From Burkholderia humptydooensis (lineage in GTDB: Bacteria > Pseudomonadota > Gammaproteobacteria > Burkholderiales > Burkholderiaceae): a DNA stretch of 64,000 bases. Each line of letters begins with the position of its first letter. Positions within the stretch are counted from its first letter, which is position 1. Under the pieces are notes generated by a model. The model ran no database searches and was not told where the DNA came from. It saw only the letters and a list, made by a program, of their open reading frames with translations. The position numbers were made by a program, and so were the translations under genes. Positions 8,556-17,490 of this stretch are shown in pieces. The stretch covers positions 434,001-498,000 of the forward strand of contig NZ_CP013380.1 of assembly GCF_001513745.1 (NCBI RefSeq), in the 5' to 3' direction.

Positions 8556-10394
8556 ATGGAAGAGTTGTTGCCGTATTACGAACGCGAACTGTCGTTTCTG
8601 CGGCGCTATTCGCCCGAATTCGCAAACCGATACCCGAAGATCGCCGCGCGTCTGTCGCAGGCGGGCGAGCATTGCGAGGATCCGCATGTCGAGCGAATGA
8701 TCGAATCGTTCGCGCTGCTCGGCGCGCGGATCAACAAGAAGCTCGACGACGAGTATCCCGAATTCACCGAAGCGCTCGTCGAAGTCCTCTATCCGCATTA
8801 TCTGCGGCCGTTCCCCTCATGCTCGATCGCGCAGTTCGGCGCGTCGCATGCGTTCGCCGAACTGACCGGGCCGCAGGTCGTCGAGCGCGGCACCGAGTTG
8901 AAGAGCCGCGCGATTCGCGGCGTGCAGTGCCGGTTCCGCACGGCGTACGACGTGACGCTCGCGCCGATCCGGCTTGCCGACGCGCGCCACGGATCGATCG
9001 CCGCGGCGCCCGCCGCTGCCATGCTCCCCGGCAACGCGACGGGCGTGATCTCGATCGCGTTCGAATCGACGTCGCCGCAGCTCGACCTCGCGGCGCTGAA
9101 GCTCGGCAAGCTGCGCGCGCATCTGCACGGCGAGCAGTCGTTCGTCGCCGCGCTGACCGATTGCCTGTTCGCGCACACGCTTGCTTGCTATGTCGAACCC
9201 GATCGCAGCGGCCGCTGGATCGCGCTCGGCAAGACGCCGTTCGAACACGCGGGATTCGACGAGGCCGACGCGCTGATCGACTATCCGGCCCGCTCGCACC
9301 CGGCCTATCGGCTGCTGACCGAATACTTCGCATTCCCGGACAAATTCAACTTCGTCGACTTCGACCTGAGCGCGCTCACGCAGCGCGCCGGGCGTTGCCG
9401 GCAACTGACGCTGCATATCGCGCTGCGCGACGTGCGCAGCGATTCGCACGTCGCGCGGCTGCTCGACTTGCTGAGTGCGAGCCACTTCCGGCTTTTCTGC
9501 ACGCCGGTCGTCAACCTGTTCCGCCAGCACGGCGAGCCGATCCGGATCGACCATCGGGCGGTATCGTATCCGGTGATCGGCGACGCGCGCCGCGCGTTCG
9601 CCTACGAGGTGTATTCGATCGATTCGGTGCACCTCGTGCGGCAGCGCGCGGATCGCGAAACGGTCGTGGAATTCCGGCCGTTCTATTCGTTGCATCACGG
9701 CGAGACGGGGCAGGCCGGCCACTACTGGTTCGCGCGCCGCAACGACGACGTCGCGCGCAAGAGCCCCGGTTACGAAACCGAGATTTCGGTCGTCGACGTC
9801 GATTTCGAGCCAGGCGCGCCGCAAACCGACACGCTGAGCCTCGACCTCACCTGCACGAACCGCGACTTGCCGGCCGCGCTCGCGACGGGGCTCGACGGCG
9901 GCGATCTGTTCATCGAAGGTGATGCTCAGCGCGGCCCGATCGCACTGCTGCGCCGGCCCACGCCGAGCGCGCGCTTCGAGCGCGGCCACGCCGCGCACTG
10001 GCGACTCGTGTCGCATCTCGCGCTCAGTCACGTGTCGCTTGCCGAAGAAGGGCTCGCCGCGCTGAAGGAGGTGCTCGTGCTGTACGATCTGAGACGCTCC
10101 GCGGTGTCGACGCGCCACATCGACGGAATCGTCGGCATCGAGCAGAGGAGCGCCGTGCAGTGGCTGCCAGGCAAGCCGTTTGCGACGTTCGTGCGCGGCG
10201 TCGAGATCCGGCTCGCGATCGACGACGAGCATTTCGTCGGCTCGAGCCTCGCGACCTTCGTGCGGATGATCGACGCCTTCTTCGGGCTGTACGTGCACCT
10301 CAACAGCTTTGTTCAACTGATCGTCGTGTCCAGGCGCACCGGCGAGGAGATCATGCGATGCAAACCGCGCAGCGGCGAATCGATCCTGGCGTAG
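8556..10394 (+). CDS. tssF: TssF, baseplate wedge protein
   Basis: A 612-residue TssF (VasA/ImpG). The start at 8556 gives MEELLPYYERELSFLRRY, the invariant N terminus of the family. The open frame begins 23 codons earlier but that stretch is not conserved. Other signatures are DEYPEFTEALVEVLYPHYLRPFPS and the C-terminal EVLVLYDLRRS. TssF forms the baseplate wedge with TssG and TssE and binds TssK. Its 3' end overlaps tssG by 37 nt. Confidence 0.95.
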   Translation: MEELLPYYERELSFLRRYSPEFANRYPKIAARLSQAGEHCEDPHVERMIESFALLGARINKKLDDEYPEFTEALVEVLYPHYLRPFPSCSIAQFGASHAFAELTGPQVVERGTELKSRAIRGVQCRFRTAYDVTLAPIRLADARHGSIAAAPAAAMLPGNATGVISIAFESTSPQLDLAALKLGKLRAHLHGEQSFVAALTDCLFAHTLACYVEPDRSGRWIALGKTPFEHAGFDEADALIDYPARSHPAYRLLTEYFAFPDKFNFVDFDLSALTQRAGRCRQLTLHIALRDVRSDSHVARLLDLLSASHFRLFCTPVVNLFRQHGEPIRIDHRAVSYPVIGDARRAFAYEVYSIDSVHLVRQRADRETVVEFRPFYSLHHGETGQAGHYWFARRNDDVARKSPGYETEISVVDVDFEPGAPQTDTLSLDLTCTNRDLPAALATGLDGGDLFIEGDAQRGPIALLRRPTPSARFERGHAAHWRLVSHLALSHVSLAEEGLAALKEVLVLYDLRRSAVSTRHIDGIVGIEQRSAVQWLPGKPFATFVRGVEIRLAIDDEHFVGSSLATFVRMIDAFFGLYVHLNSFVQLIVVSRRTGEEIMRCKPRSGESILA

Positions 10395-11458
10395 TCGAGC
10401 GGCTGCTCGACGAGCCGCATCGCTTCGAGTTCTTCCAGGCGGTGCGGCTGCTCGAGACCTGGTTCGCGAAGCGCCATCCGCAGCGCCATGCGGCGAGACG
10501 GCCGGGCGAGATCGTCGCGCGGCGGATCGGCTTTCGCAATACGCTGTCGCTCGGCTTTCCGCCGAGCGAGATCGAGCGCGCGCAGTCGTACGACGAAGCG
10601 GGCGACGCGCTGAAGGACGATTCGCAGCGCAACGCGGCGGTGGAGGCGGGCGCGCTGTCGCGCGTGGAGCTCACGCCGGCGTTCTTCGGGCTGCTGGGCG
10701 GCCAGGGTGCGCTGCCGCTGCACTACACCGAGCAGATCATCGCGCGCGAGCAGTTGAAGCGCGATCACGCCGCGCGCGCGTTCTTCGACGTCTTCTCGAA
10801 CCGCGCGACCGCGCTGTTCTACTCGGCGTGGAAGAAGTACCGGCTGCCGCTGCATTACGAGCTCGACCGCGACGAGCGCTATCTGCCGCTCTTGCTCGCG
10901 CTCGCGGGCGTGTCGAACGACGATGCGCGCTCGACCGTGCAGCAGGGCCGCGGCGTGCTGCTCGACGAAGCGATCGCCGGCTACGCGCTCGCCGCGCGGC
11001 ATCGGCCGGTATCGGCCGCGTATCTGCAGCGCACGCTGTCCGAGTATTTCTGCGTGCCGATTCGCATCGAGCAGTTCGTCGGCAAGTGGTACGACGTGCC
11101 GTCCGATCAACTGAGCGTGCTCGGCGACGTGAACGTGACGCTCGGCGCGACGGCGCTCGTCGGCGAACGCGTGTGGCAGCGCGACATGCGCGCGCGGCTC
11201 GTCGTCGGCCCGCTGTCGAAGCGCGACTACGAAGCGTTCCTGCCCGGCGAGGAGCGCGCGATCGCGCTCGAGCGGATGCTGACGCTGCTCGCCGGCGTGA
11301 CGCTCGAATACGAGGTGTCGCTCGTGCTGCGCCGCACGGAAGTCGGCGCGAGCATCCTCGGCGCGGGCGCGCGGCTCGGCTGGGATGCGTTCCTCTGCAC
11401 GCGCGAAGCCGAGCGCGATCGCGCCGACGCGCGCTACGAGCTGCACGTCATTCATTGA
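10358..11458 (+). CDS. tssG: TssG, baseplate wedge protein
   Basis: A 366-residue TssG (VasB/ImpH). It begins at the ATG at 10358, inside the end of tssF, and GAGGAGATC lies just upstream. Signatures are RFEFFQAVRLLE near the N terminus and the GLLGGQGALPLHYTE segment. In the centre is a typical RLPLHYELDRDERYLPLLLAL stretch. It acts with TssF and TssE in the baseplate. The 37-nt overlap with tssF implies coupled translation. Confidence 0.94.
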   Translation: MQTAQRRIDPGVVERLLDEPHRFEFFQAVRLLETWFAKRHPQRHAARRPGEIVARRIGFRNTLSLGFPPSEIERAQSYDEAGDALKDDSQRNAAVEAGALSRVELTPAFFGLLGGQGALPLHYTEQIIAREQLKRDHAARAFFDVFSNRATALFYSAWKKYRLPLHYELDRDERYLPLLLALAGVSNDDARSTVQQGRGVLLDEAIAGYALAARHRPVSAAYLQRTLSEYFCVPIRIEQFVGKWYDVPSDQLSVLGDVNVTLGATALVGERVWQRDMRARLVVGPLSKRDYEAFLPGEERAIALERMLTLLAGVTLEYEVSLVLRRTEVGASILGAGARLGWDAFLCTREAERDRADARYELHVIH

Positions 11459-11491
11459 TAACAACGATCGAACCTGAGTGGACCGTAACCG

Positions 11492-14161
11492 ATGAGCACG
11501 CCCCTGAAGACCCTGATCGCGAAACTGAATCCGGTGTGCCGGAAGGCCGCCGAGCGCGCCGCCAGCCACTGCTTCGCACGCGGTCACTACGAAGTGGATC
11601 TCGAACACCTGTTTCTCGCGCTGCTCGACGAATCGACCGGCGACGTGCCCCTCGTGCTGCGCGCGAGCGGCGTCGATCCGCACGCGCTGCGCGCGGATCT
11701 CGAACGCGAGCTCGAAGGACTGAAGACGGGCAACACGCGCACGCCGGTGTTCTCGGTGCATCTGACCGAGCTGTTCGAGCAGGCGTGGCTCATCGCGTCG
11801 CTCGATTCGCAGATCGGCCGGATTCGCTCGGGCCATCTGCTGCTTGCGCTGCTGACGGGGCCGGATCTCGCGCAGTTCGCGCAGCGGATGTCGTCGCAGT
11901 TCGCGCGCGTGCGCGTCGACGATCTGAAGCACAAGTTCGACGAGATCGCCGCGGGCTCGGCCGAAGCCGAGCCGCGGCAGGCCGATGCCGACGGGGCGGC
12001 GCCGGACGGTGCGGCCGCGTCGGGCGGCGCGCCGCGCGGCCCGTCGAAGACGCCGGCGCTCGACACGTACACGACGAACCTCACGCAGCGCGCGCGCGAA
12101 GGCAGGATCGACCCGGTGATCGGCCGCGACGCGGAGATTCGCCAGGCAATCGACATCCTGATGCGCCGCCGGCAGAACAATCCGATCATGACGGGCGAGG
12201 CGGGCGTCGGCAAGACGGCCGTCGTCGAAGGGCTCGCGCTGCGGATCGCGGCCGACGACGTGCCGCCGCCGCTTCGCGGCGTCGCGCTGCACGTGCTCGA
12301 CATGGGCCTCCTGCAGGCGGGCGCGAGCGTGAAGGGCGAGTTCGAGAATCGCCTGAAGAGCGTGATCGACGAAGTGAAGAAGAGCGCGCATCCGATCATT
12401 CTCTTCATCGACGAAGCGCACACGATCATCGGCGCGGGCGGGCAGGCGGGCCAGAACGACGCGGCGAACCTGCTGAAGCCGGCGCTCGCGCGCGGCGAGC
12501 TGCGCACGATCGCGGCGACGACGTGGAGCGAATACAAGAAGTACTTCGAAAAGGACGCGGCGCTCGCGCGGCGCTTCCAGGTTGTGAAGATCGAGGAGCC
12601 GAGCGAGCCGCTCGCCGCCGCGATGCTGCGCGGGATGGCGGGGCTGATGGAGCAGCACTTCAGCGTGCGGATTCTCGACGACGCGATCACCGAGGCGGTG
12701 CGGCTGTCGCATCGCTACATCAGCGGCCGCCAACTGCCGGACAAGGCGATCAGCGTGCTCGACACCGCGTGCGCGAAGGTCGCGCTCGCGCACAGCGCGA
12801 CGCCTGCCGCGATCGACGATGCGAAAAAGCGCATTGAGCGGATCGACGCGGAGATCGCGGCGCTCGAGCGTGAGGCCGCGAGCGGCGCCGTGCACGATGA
12901 GCGCCTCGCCGAGTTGCGCGACGCGCGCGAAGCCGATCTGAAGGCGCTTGCCGACGACGAGGCGCGCTACGAAGAGGAGCGCGCGCTCGTGACCGAAATC
13001 GGCGCGCTGCGCGCCGAGCTCGACGCCGCGCGCGAGCCGTCCGCCGACGGACGGCCGGCCGACGTCGACGCGACGCGCGCGAAGCTCGCCGAGCGTGTCG
13101 GCGCATTGCGCGCGCTGCAGGGCAGCCGGCCGATGGTGCCGCTGCAGGTCGACGGCCATGTCGTCGCGGAAATCGTCGCGTCGTGGACGGGCATTCCGCT
13201 CGGCCGGATGGTGAAGGACGAGATCGAGACCGTGCTCAATCTGCGCGAGCTGCTCGGCGCGCGCGTGATCGGCCAGGACCACGCGCTCGATGCGATCGCG
13301 CAGCGCGTGCGCACCGCGACCGCGAACCTCGAGGACCCGAACAAGCCGCGCGGCGTGTTCATGTTCGTCGGGCCATCGGGCGTCGGCAAGACCGAGACCG
13401 CGCTCGCGCTCGCCGACGTGCTGTACGGCGGCGAACGCAAGATGATCACGATCAACATGAGCGAGTATCAGGAGGCGCACAGCGTGTCGGGCCTGAAGGG
13501 CTCGCCGCCCGGCTACGTCGGCTACGGCGAGGGCGGCGTGCTGACGGAAGCGGTGCGCCGCAATCCGTATTCGGTCGTGCTGCTCGACGAAGTCGAGAAG
13601 GCGCATCCGGACGTGCTCGAGATGTTCTTCCAGGTGTTCGACAAGGGCGCGATGGACGACGCCGAAGGCCGCGAGATCGACTTCCGCAATACGCTGATCA
13701 TCCTGACGTCGAACGTCGGCTCGTCGGCGGTGATGCAGGTGTGCCTGAACAAGGCGCCGGAAGAGCTGCCCGACGCCGAGACGCTTGCCGAGACGCTGCG
13801 CCCGCAGCTCTACAAGACCTTCAAGCCCGCGTTCCTCGGCCGGATGAAGGTGATTCCGTACTATCCGATCTCCGACGACGTGCTCGCCGAGATCATCGAG
13901 CTGAAGCTCGAACGGATTCGCCGCCGGATCGAAGCGAACCACAAGGCCGCGTTCGAATGGGACGAGTCGCTCGTCGACGCCGTGCTCGCGCGCTGCACCG
14001 AAGTCGATTCGGGCGCGCGCAACGTCGATCACATCCTGAACGGCACGCTGCTGCCGGAGATCGCCGAGCACGTGCTGTCGCGCATCGCCGACGGCGCGGC
14101 GATCGCGCGGATCGCCGCGCGTGCGGCCGAGACGGGCGAGTTCGAGTACACGGTCGAGTAA
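11492..14161 (+). CDS. clpV: TssH/ClpV, AAA+ ATPase recycling the T6SS sheath
   Basis: An 889-residue ClpV. The N-terminal Clp-N domain (HYEVDLEHLFLALLDE) binds the sheath. The first AAA domain has Walker A GEAGVGKT and Walker B ILFIDEAHT, followed by a coiled-coil middle region (about residues 440-520). The second AAA domain has Walker A GPSGVGKT and Walker B VVLLDEVEKAH. ClpV unfolds TssC in contracted sheaths to recycle subunits. A long linker rich in Ala/Gly/Asp (about residues 155-190) separates the Clp-N and AAA1 domains. Full length with both ATPase sites intact. Confidence 0.97.
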   Translation: MSTPLKTLIAKLNPVCRKAAERAASHCFARGHYEVDLEHLFLALLDESTGDVPLVLRASGVDPHALRADLERELEGLKTGNTRTPVFSVHLTELFEQAWLIASLDSQIGRIRSGHLLLALLTGPDLAQFAQRMSSQFARVRVDDLKHKFDEIAAGSAEAEPRQADADGAAPDGAAASGGAPRGPSKTPALDTYTTNLTQRAREGRIDPVIGRDAEIRQAIDILMRRRQNNPIMTGEAGVGKTAVVEGLALRIAADDVPPPLRGVALHVLDMGLLQAGASVKGEFENRLKSVIDEVKKSAHPIILFIDEAHTIIGAGGQAGQNDAANLLKPALARGELRTIAATTWSEYKKYFEKDAALARRFQVVKIEEPSEPLAAAMLRGMAGLMEQHFSVRILDDAITEAVRLSHRYISGRQLPDKAISVLDTACAKVALAHSATPAAIDDAKKRIERIDAEIAALEREAASGAVHDERLAELRDAREADLKALADDEARYEEERALVTEIGALRAELDAAREPSADGRPADVDATRAKLAERVGALRALQGSRPMVPLQVDGHVVAEIVASWTGIPLGRMVKDEIETVLNLRELLGARVIGQDHALDAIAQRVRTATANLEDPNKPRGVFMFVGPSGVGKTETALALADVLYGGERKMITINMSEYQEAHSVSGLKGSPPGYVGYGEGGVLTEAVRRNPYSVVLLDEVEKAHPDVLEMFFQVFDKGAMDDAEGREIDFRNTLIILTSNVGSSAVMQVCLNKAPEELPDAETLAETLRPQLYKTFKPAFLGRMKVIPYYPISDDVLAEIIELKLERIRRRIEANHKAAFEWDESLVDAVLARCTEVDSGARNVDHILNGTLLPEIAEHVLSRIADGAAIARIAARAAETGEFEYTVE

Positions 14162-14246
14162 GACCGGCGCGCGGCGCGCGCGTCACGCGCCGCGCGTGTC
14201 TTCACGCAACGATGGACGCCGCAACGCACTGACATAGCATTCGACC

Positions 14247-15377
14247 ATGCCGATCAACCTCTCCGAGCTGCTGACGCCGATCAGCGAAGCGTCGCCGTGC
14301 GGCGACGATCTCCTCTTCTCCGCCGAATTCGACGCGATCCAGCACGCGCGCAAGTTCGACGATCCGTCGCTCGACCAGGGCGAGTGGATCACCGACATCA
14401 AGGAAGCGGACTGGAGCTTCGTCGTCGAGCAATCGAGCGCGCTGTTGCGCGAGCGCACCAAGGATCTGCGGCTCGCGGTGTGGCTGACCGAGGCGCTCGC
14501 GCTCGAGGACGGCATCGGCGGGCTCACGCAGGGCTACGCACTGCTCACGAGCCTTTGCCGGCAATTCTGGGATCACGTGCATCCGCTGCCCGACGGCGAC
14601 GACGCCGAGTACCGGCTCGGCAACATCGCGTGGCTCGCCGGGCGCACAGTCGAGCTGCTGCGCGCGGTGCCGCTCACCGACGGCGCGTCGAACGCGTTCA
14701 GCGAGCTCGACTGGGACGTCGCGCAACACGTCGCGCAGGCGATCCGGCGCGATCCCGAGCAGGCGAGCGAGATCGCGCGCGGCAAGCCGTCGGTCGAGCA
14801 GATCGAGGCGTCGAAGCGGATGACGTCCGTCGCGTTCTATGCGCGGCTGCTCGGCGAGCTGAAAACGTTCCAGGCGGCGCTCGACGCGCTCGAGCAGGAA
14901 CTCGGCCAGCGCGCGGGCGACGCGGCGCCGAGCTTTCGGCAGGCGCGCGACGCGTACGACACCGTCTACCGGCTCGCCGAGCGCTTCGCGAAGGAGCAGG
15001 GCTACTCGGCCGACGCGCAGCCGCAGGCCGTCGCGCCGAATGCGCCGGGCGCGTCGCAAGAGCGCGCGGAGCCGAGCTTCAAGACGCCGCTTCATTCGGA
15101 GGACCCCGTGCAGAGACACGCACACGCGCCGTCCGCGCCCGCGCCGCTCGTGATCGCCGGCATCCAGAATCGTGCGCAGGCGGTCGAGCAGTTGCGCGCG
15201 GTCGCGAAGTATTTCCGCGGGACCGAGCCGCACAGCCCGGTCGCGTACCTCGCCGACAAGGCGGCCGAGTGGGCGGACATGCCGCTGCATCAATGGCTCG
15301 CGTCGGTCGTCAAGGACGACGGCTCGCTCGCGCATATCCGCGAGCTGCTCGGCCTGAAGCCGGACGACAACGCGTGA
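14247..15377 (+). CDS. tssA: TssA, T6SS assembly cap protein
   Basis: A 376-residue protein with the N-terminal ImpA_N domain (INLSELLTPISEASPCGDDL, EWITDIKEADWSFVVEQSS, LRLAVWLTEAL). A variable linker follows, and then a C-terminal segment with NRAQAVEQLRAVAKYFRGTEPHSP and AYLADKAAEWADMPLHQWL, as in TssA of this cluster type. TssA guides baseplate docking and sheath/tube elongation. Last gene of the plus-strand operon, 85 nt after clpV and followed by a strong terminator. Confidence 0.93.
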   Translation: MPINLSELLTPISEASPCGDDLLFSAEFDAIQHARKFDDPSLDQGEWITDIKEADWSFVVEQSSALLRERTKDLRLAVWLTEALALEDGIGGLTQGYALLTSLCRQFWDHVHPLPDGDDAEYRLGNIAWLAGRTVELLRAVPLTDGASNAFSELDWDVAQHVAQAIRRDPEQASEIARGKPSVEQIEASKRMTSVAFYARLLGELKTFQAALDALEQELGQRAGDAAPSFRQARDAYDTVYRLAERFAKEQGYSADAQPQAVAPNAPGASQERAEPSFKTPLHSEDPVQRHAHAPSAPAPLVIAGIQNRAQAVEQLRAVAKYFRGTEPHSPVAYLADKAAEWADMPLHQWLASVVKDDGSLAHIRELLGLKPDDNA

Positions 15378-15411
15378 GCGCAGGCCGGAGCGCGTCGGCC
15401 GGCCGCGAAAA

Positions 15412-15460
15412 AAAGCGACGGAGAGGTCCCGAGGGATCATCCGTCGCTTTCTTGTATTTT
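15412..15460. terminator. Bidirectional terminator between tssA and the OmpA-like gene
   Basis: An 11-bp perfect stem (AAAGCGACGGA / TCCGTCGCTTT) with a 17-nt loop lies 34 nt after tssA. On the plus strand it is followed by a T-rich tract (CTTGTATTTTCTTTTTG). On the minus strand it is followed by a run of Ts from the A-run at 15408-15414. It therefore fits both convergent transcripts. Confidence 0.85.
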
Positions 15461-15554
15461 CTTTTTGTATTTCCGTATCGACGATGCGCCGATGACGGCG
15501 ATGGCATCGATATCGCGGATGTCGTCGATGTGGGGCGTGCGGGCGGCGCGCCGC

Positions 15555-16496
15555 TTACTGCCCCGCGCGGAATTCGATCCGGCGGTTGCGCGCGCGCCCG
15601 TCGGCCGAGTCGTTCGACGCGATCGGCTGGTCGGGGCCGACGCCCGTCGTCGTCAGTTGCTGCGACGCGATGCCCTTCGCCACCAGATAGCCCTTCACTG
15701 CATCCGCGCGCGCCTGGCTGAGCGCGATGTTCGACGTGCGATTGCCCGAATTGTCGGTGTGGCCGATGATCTCGACCGTCCGGTTCGACATCTTCGCGAG
15801 CGCGGCCGCCATCTGGTCGAGAATCGCGCGGCCTTGCGGCGTGAGCGTCGCGCTGCCGGTCTCGAACTCGATCGTGCGGTTCGCGAGCGTCTGGTCGAGG
15901 AGACCCTGCTCGGACGCGCTCACGCGCAACCCGTTCTTGATCGTGTAGGTCGGGTTCAGCGCGTTCGCCATGTCGCTCGCGAGCTGCTGCCGCTGCGCTT
16001 CGTTGCGCACTTCGCCCTTCACGTCGATCTGCGTGCCGTCGATCTTCAACTGTCCCTTGCTGATCTGCTTCAGTTGCGGGCCGATCAGCTTCTGGACGTT
16101 CGCGGACCAGTTCGGCGGCGTCGCGACGTCGCCGACTTCGATCTGGTCGACGACGTTCGCGGCGCCGTACGTGTCGCGCAGGCGCTGCAGCACGGCGGCC
16201 TTCGTCGCTTCGTCGGCGACCTTGCCGCCGGCGACGACCTGGCCCGGCGTCGCATTCGCCGGCGGCGGCGACGCCACGGCCGCACCCGCGTGCGCGGCCG
16301 CGCCGTTTGCCACCGCGGCGGGCGCGGCGAGCGGCGTCGCTTTCACGGGCACGCCGCCCGCGTCGATCGGCGTGACGGTTGCGGGGCCGACGTTGTCGGC
16401 GCGCGCGGCGCCGCCCAGCGTGCCGCCGAGCGCGAGCGCGGCGAGCACGAGCGCGAAACGGGAAGCGGGGCGGGAGGAGAGGCGCGGCTTCGTCAT
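15555..16496 (-). CDS. T6SS-associated OmpA-family protein (TagN-like)
   Basis: A 313-residue exported protein. The start at 16496 gives a signal peptide ending near GGAARA-DN. The middle holds an Ala/Pro-rich segment and two small domains, and the C terminus is an OmpA-like peptidoglycan-binding domain (RTVEIIGHTDNSGN, LSQARADAVKGYLVAKGI, DGRARNRRIEFRAG). In T6SS clusters such a domain anchors the membrane complex to the cell wall. Here TssL lacks one, so this protein probably supplies it (inference). It starts only 4 nt after the tagF stop codon, in the tssM-tagF operon. Confidence 0.85.
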   Translation of the reverse strand: MTKPRLSSRPASRFALVLAALALGGTLGGAARADNVGPATVTPIDAGGVPVKATPLAAPAAVANGAAAHAGAAVASPPPANATPGQVVAGGKVADEATKAAVLQRLRDTYGAANVVDQIEVGDVATPPNWSANVQKLIGPQLKQISKGQLKIDGTQIDVKGEVRNEAQRQQLASDMANALNPTYTIKNGLRVSASEQGLLDQTLANRTIEFETGSATLTPQGRAILDQMAAALAKMSNRTVEIIGHTDNSGNRTSNIALSQARADAVKGYLVAKGIASQQLTTTGVGPDQPIASNDSADGRARNRRIEFRAGQ

Positions 16497-16500
16497 CGCA

Positions 16501-17490
16501 TTACGCTCCGGCGAATGCTTCGCGGAACGTGTCGATGCACACGCGCAGCGACAGTTGCGGTTGATCGAGATAACTGACGAGCTTGCTGATCCCATGGTCG
16601 TTTTGCGCATGTGCGTCGATCCATTCCGGATCGTCGATGTCGATGTTGTGTTCGGCGTAAGTCTGGGGATCGACCACGCTGTGCAGGGTCTTCGCGGACG
16701 CGCCGTTGAAGCCGATGATGAGCCGCTCGCGCTCGGCGATCGTGCCGATGAAGATCGCGAGCTCGAAGTCGGCGCGCGACACGAACGGCGCGACGAGCTC
16801 GAGCCAGAACGCGGCGACGAGGCTCCGGTAGAACGGATCGGTCGGCAGCGGCAGCGTGAGCCCGCGCTCGATGTGCGACGTGCCGCTTTGCATCACCGGG
16901 CGCAGCAGCGAGCCGAGCGCGAGCATCGCGCCGCGCAGCTTCACCGGATGGCCGCTCGCGAGCAGCATCTGCTCGAGGCCGAAGAGGGTCTGGTGCTCGA
17001 TGAAATCGTTGAACGTGCCGTCGTGCGCGCTGCCCGGGCCGCCCGTGTCGATCGGCACCTGCGTGTCGCCGAGCGCCTGCAGCGCGCCGGGCGGCTCCTG
17101 CGGGCCGAGGAGCGACTGCATCTGCGCGGCGGCGCGCGACCAGAGCCGCGCGAACGCGAGCGGGCTGCGCGCAAGGAACGTGAGCGGCCGCTCGACTTCG
17201 AGCGCCGTCGCGGCGAGGAACGGGAAGCGCCGGTTCGATGCGTCGTGGCTCGCGATCATGTGGCCCGCGATCGCGAGCCGGCTCTTCGAGCCGAGAAACG
17301 CGAAGTGCATCGGCTTCGCGCTTTCGTAGACGATCTTCCAGCGCGGGTCGTCGGCGAGGAGCTCCATCGCGCGCGCGATCCAGTGGTCGAGCGTCTGCAG
17401 CAACTGCGGGTTGTGCGCGCTCTTCACGAAGTCGCCGCGCGACGGGATCTTGCCGAAGTAGGCGATCTGGGCCTGGACCGTTTGCGTCAT
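16501..17490 (-). CDS. tagF: TagF, T6SS post-translational regulator (SciT/ImpM family)
   Basis: A 329-residue TagF-domain protein (AQIAYFGKIPSRGDFVKS at the N terminus, DHWIARAM, WKIVYES). TagF proteins repress T6SS firing post-translationally, in Pseudomonas by sequestering Fha. No fha or ppkA/pppA pair is present here, so the partner is unknown. No PppA phosphatase domain is fused. Its ATG overlaps the tssM stop codon (ATGA at 17487-17490). Confidence 0.88.
   Translation of the reverse strand: MTQTVQAQIAYFGKIPSRGDFVKSAHNPQLLQTLDHWIARAMELLADDPRWKIVYESAKPMHFAFLGSKSRLAIAGHMIASHDASNRRFPFLAATALEVERPLTFLARSPLAFARLWSRAAAQMQSLLGPQEPPGALQALGDTQVPIDTGGPGSAHDGTFNDFIEHQTLFGLEQMLLASGHPVKLRGAMLALGSLLRPVMQSGTSHIERGLTLPLPTDPFYRSLVAAFWLELVAPFVSRADFELAIFIGTIAERERLIIGFNGASAKTLHSVVDPQTYAEHNIDIDDPEWIDAHAQNDHGISKLVSYLDQPQLSLRVCIDTFREAFAGA

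Noticed and set aside
10313..14071. A very long open frame on the minus strand opposite tssG-clpV
   Set aside because: Its product is Arg/Val/Leu-rich without domains, and the plus strand encodes an intact ClpV. In DNA with such strong G/C third-position bias, antisense frames stay open by chance.
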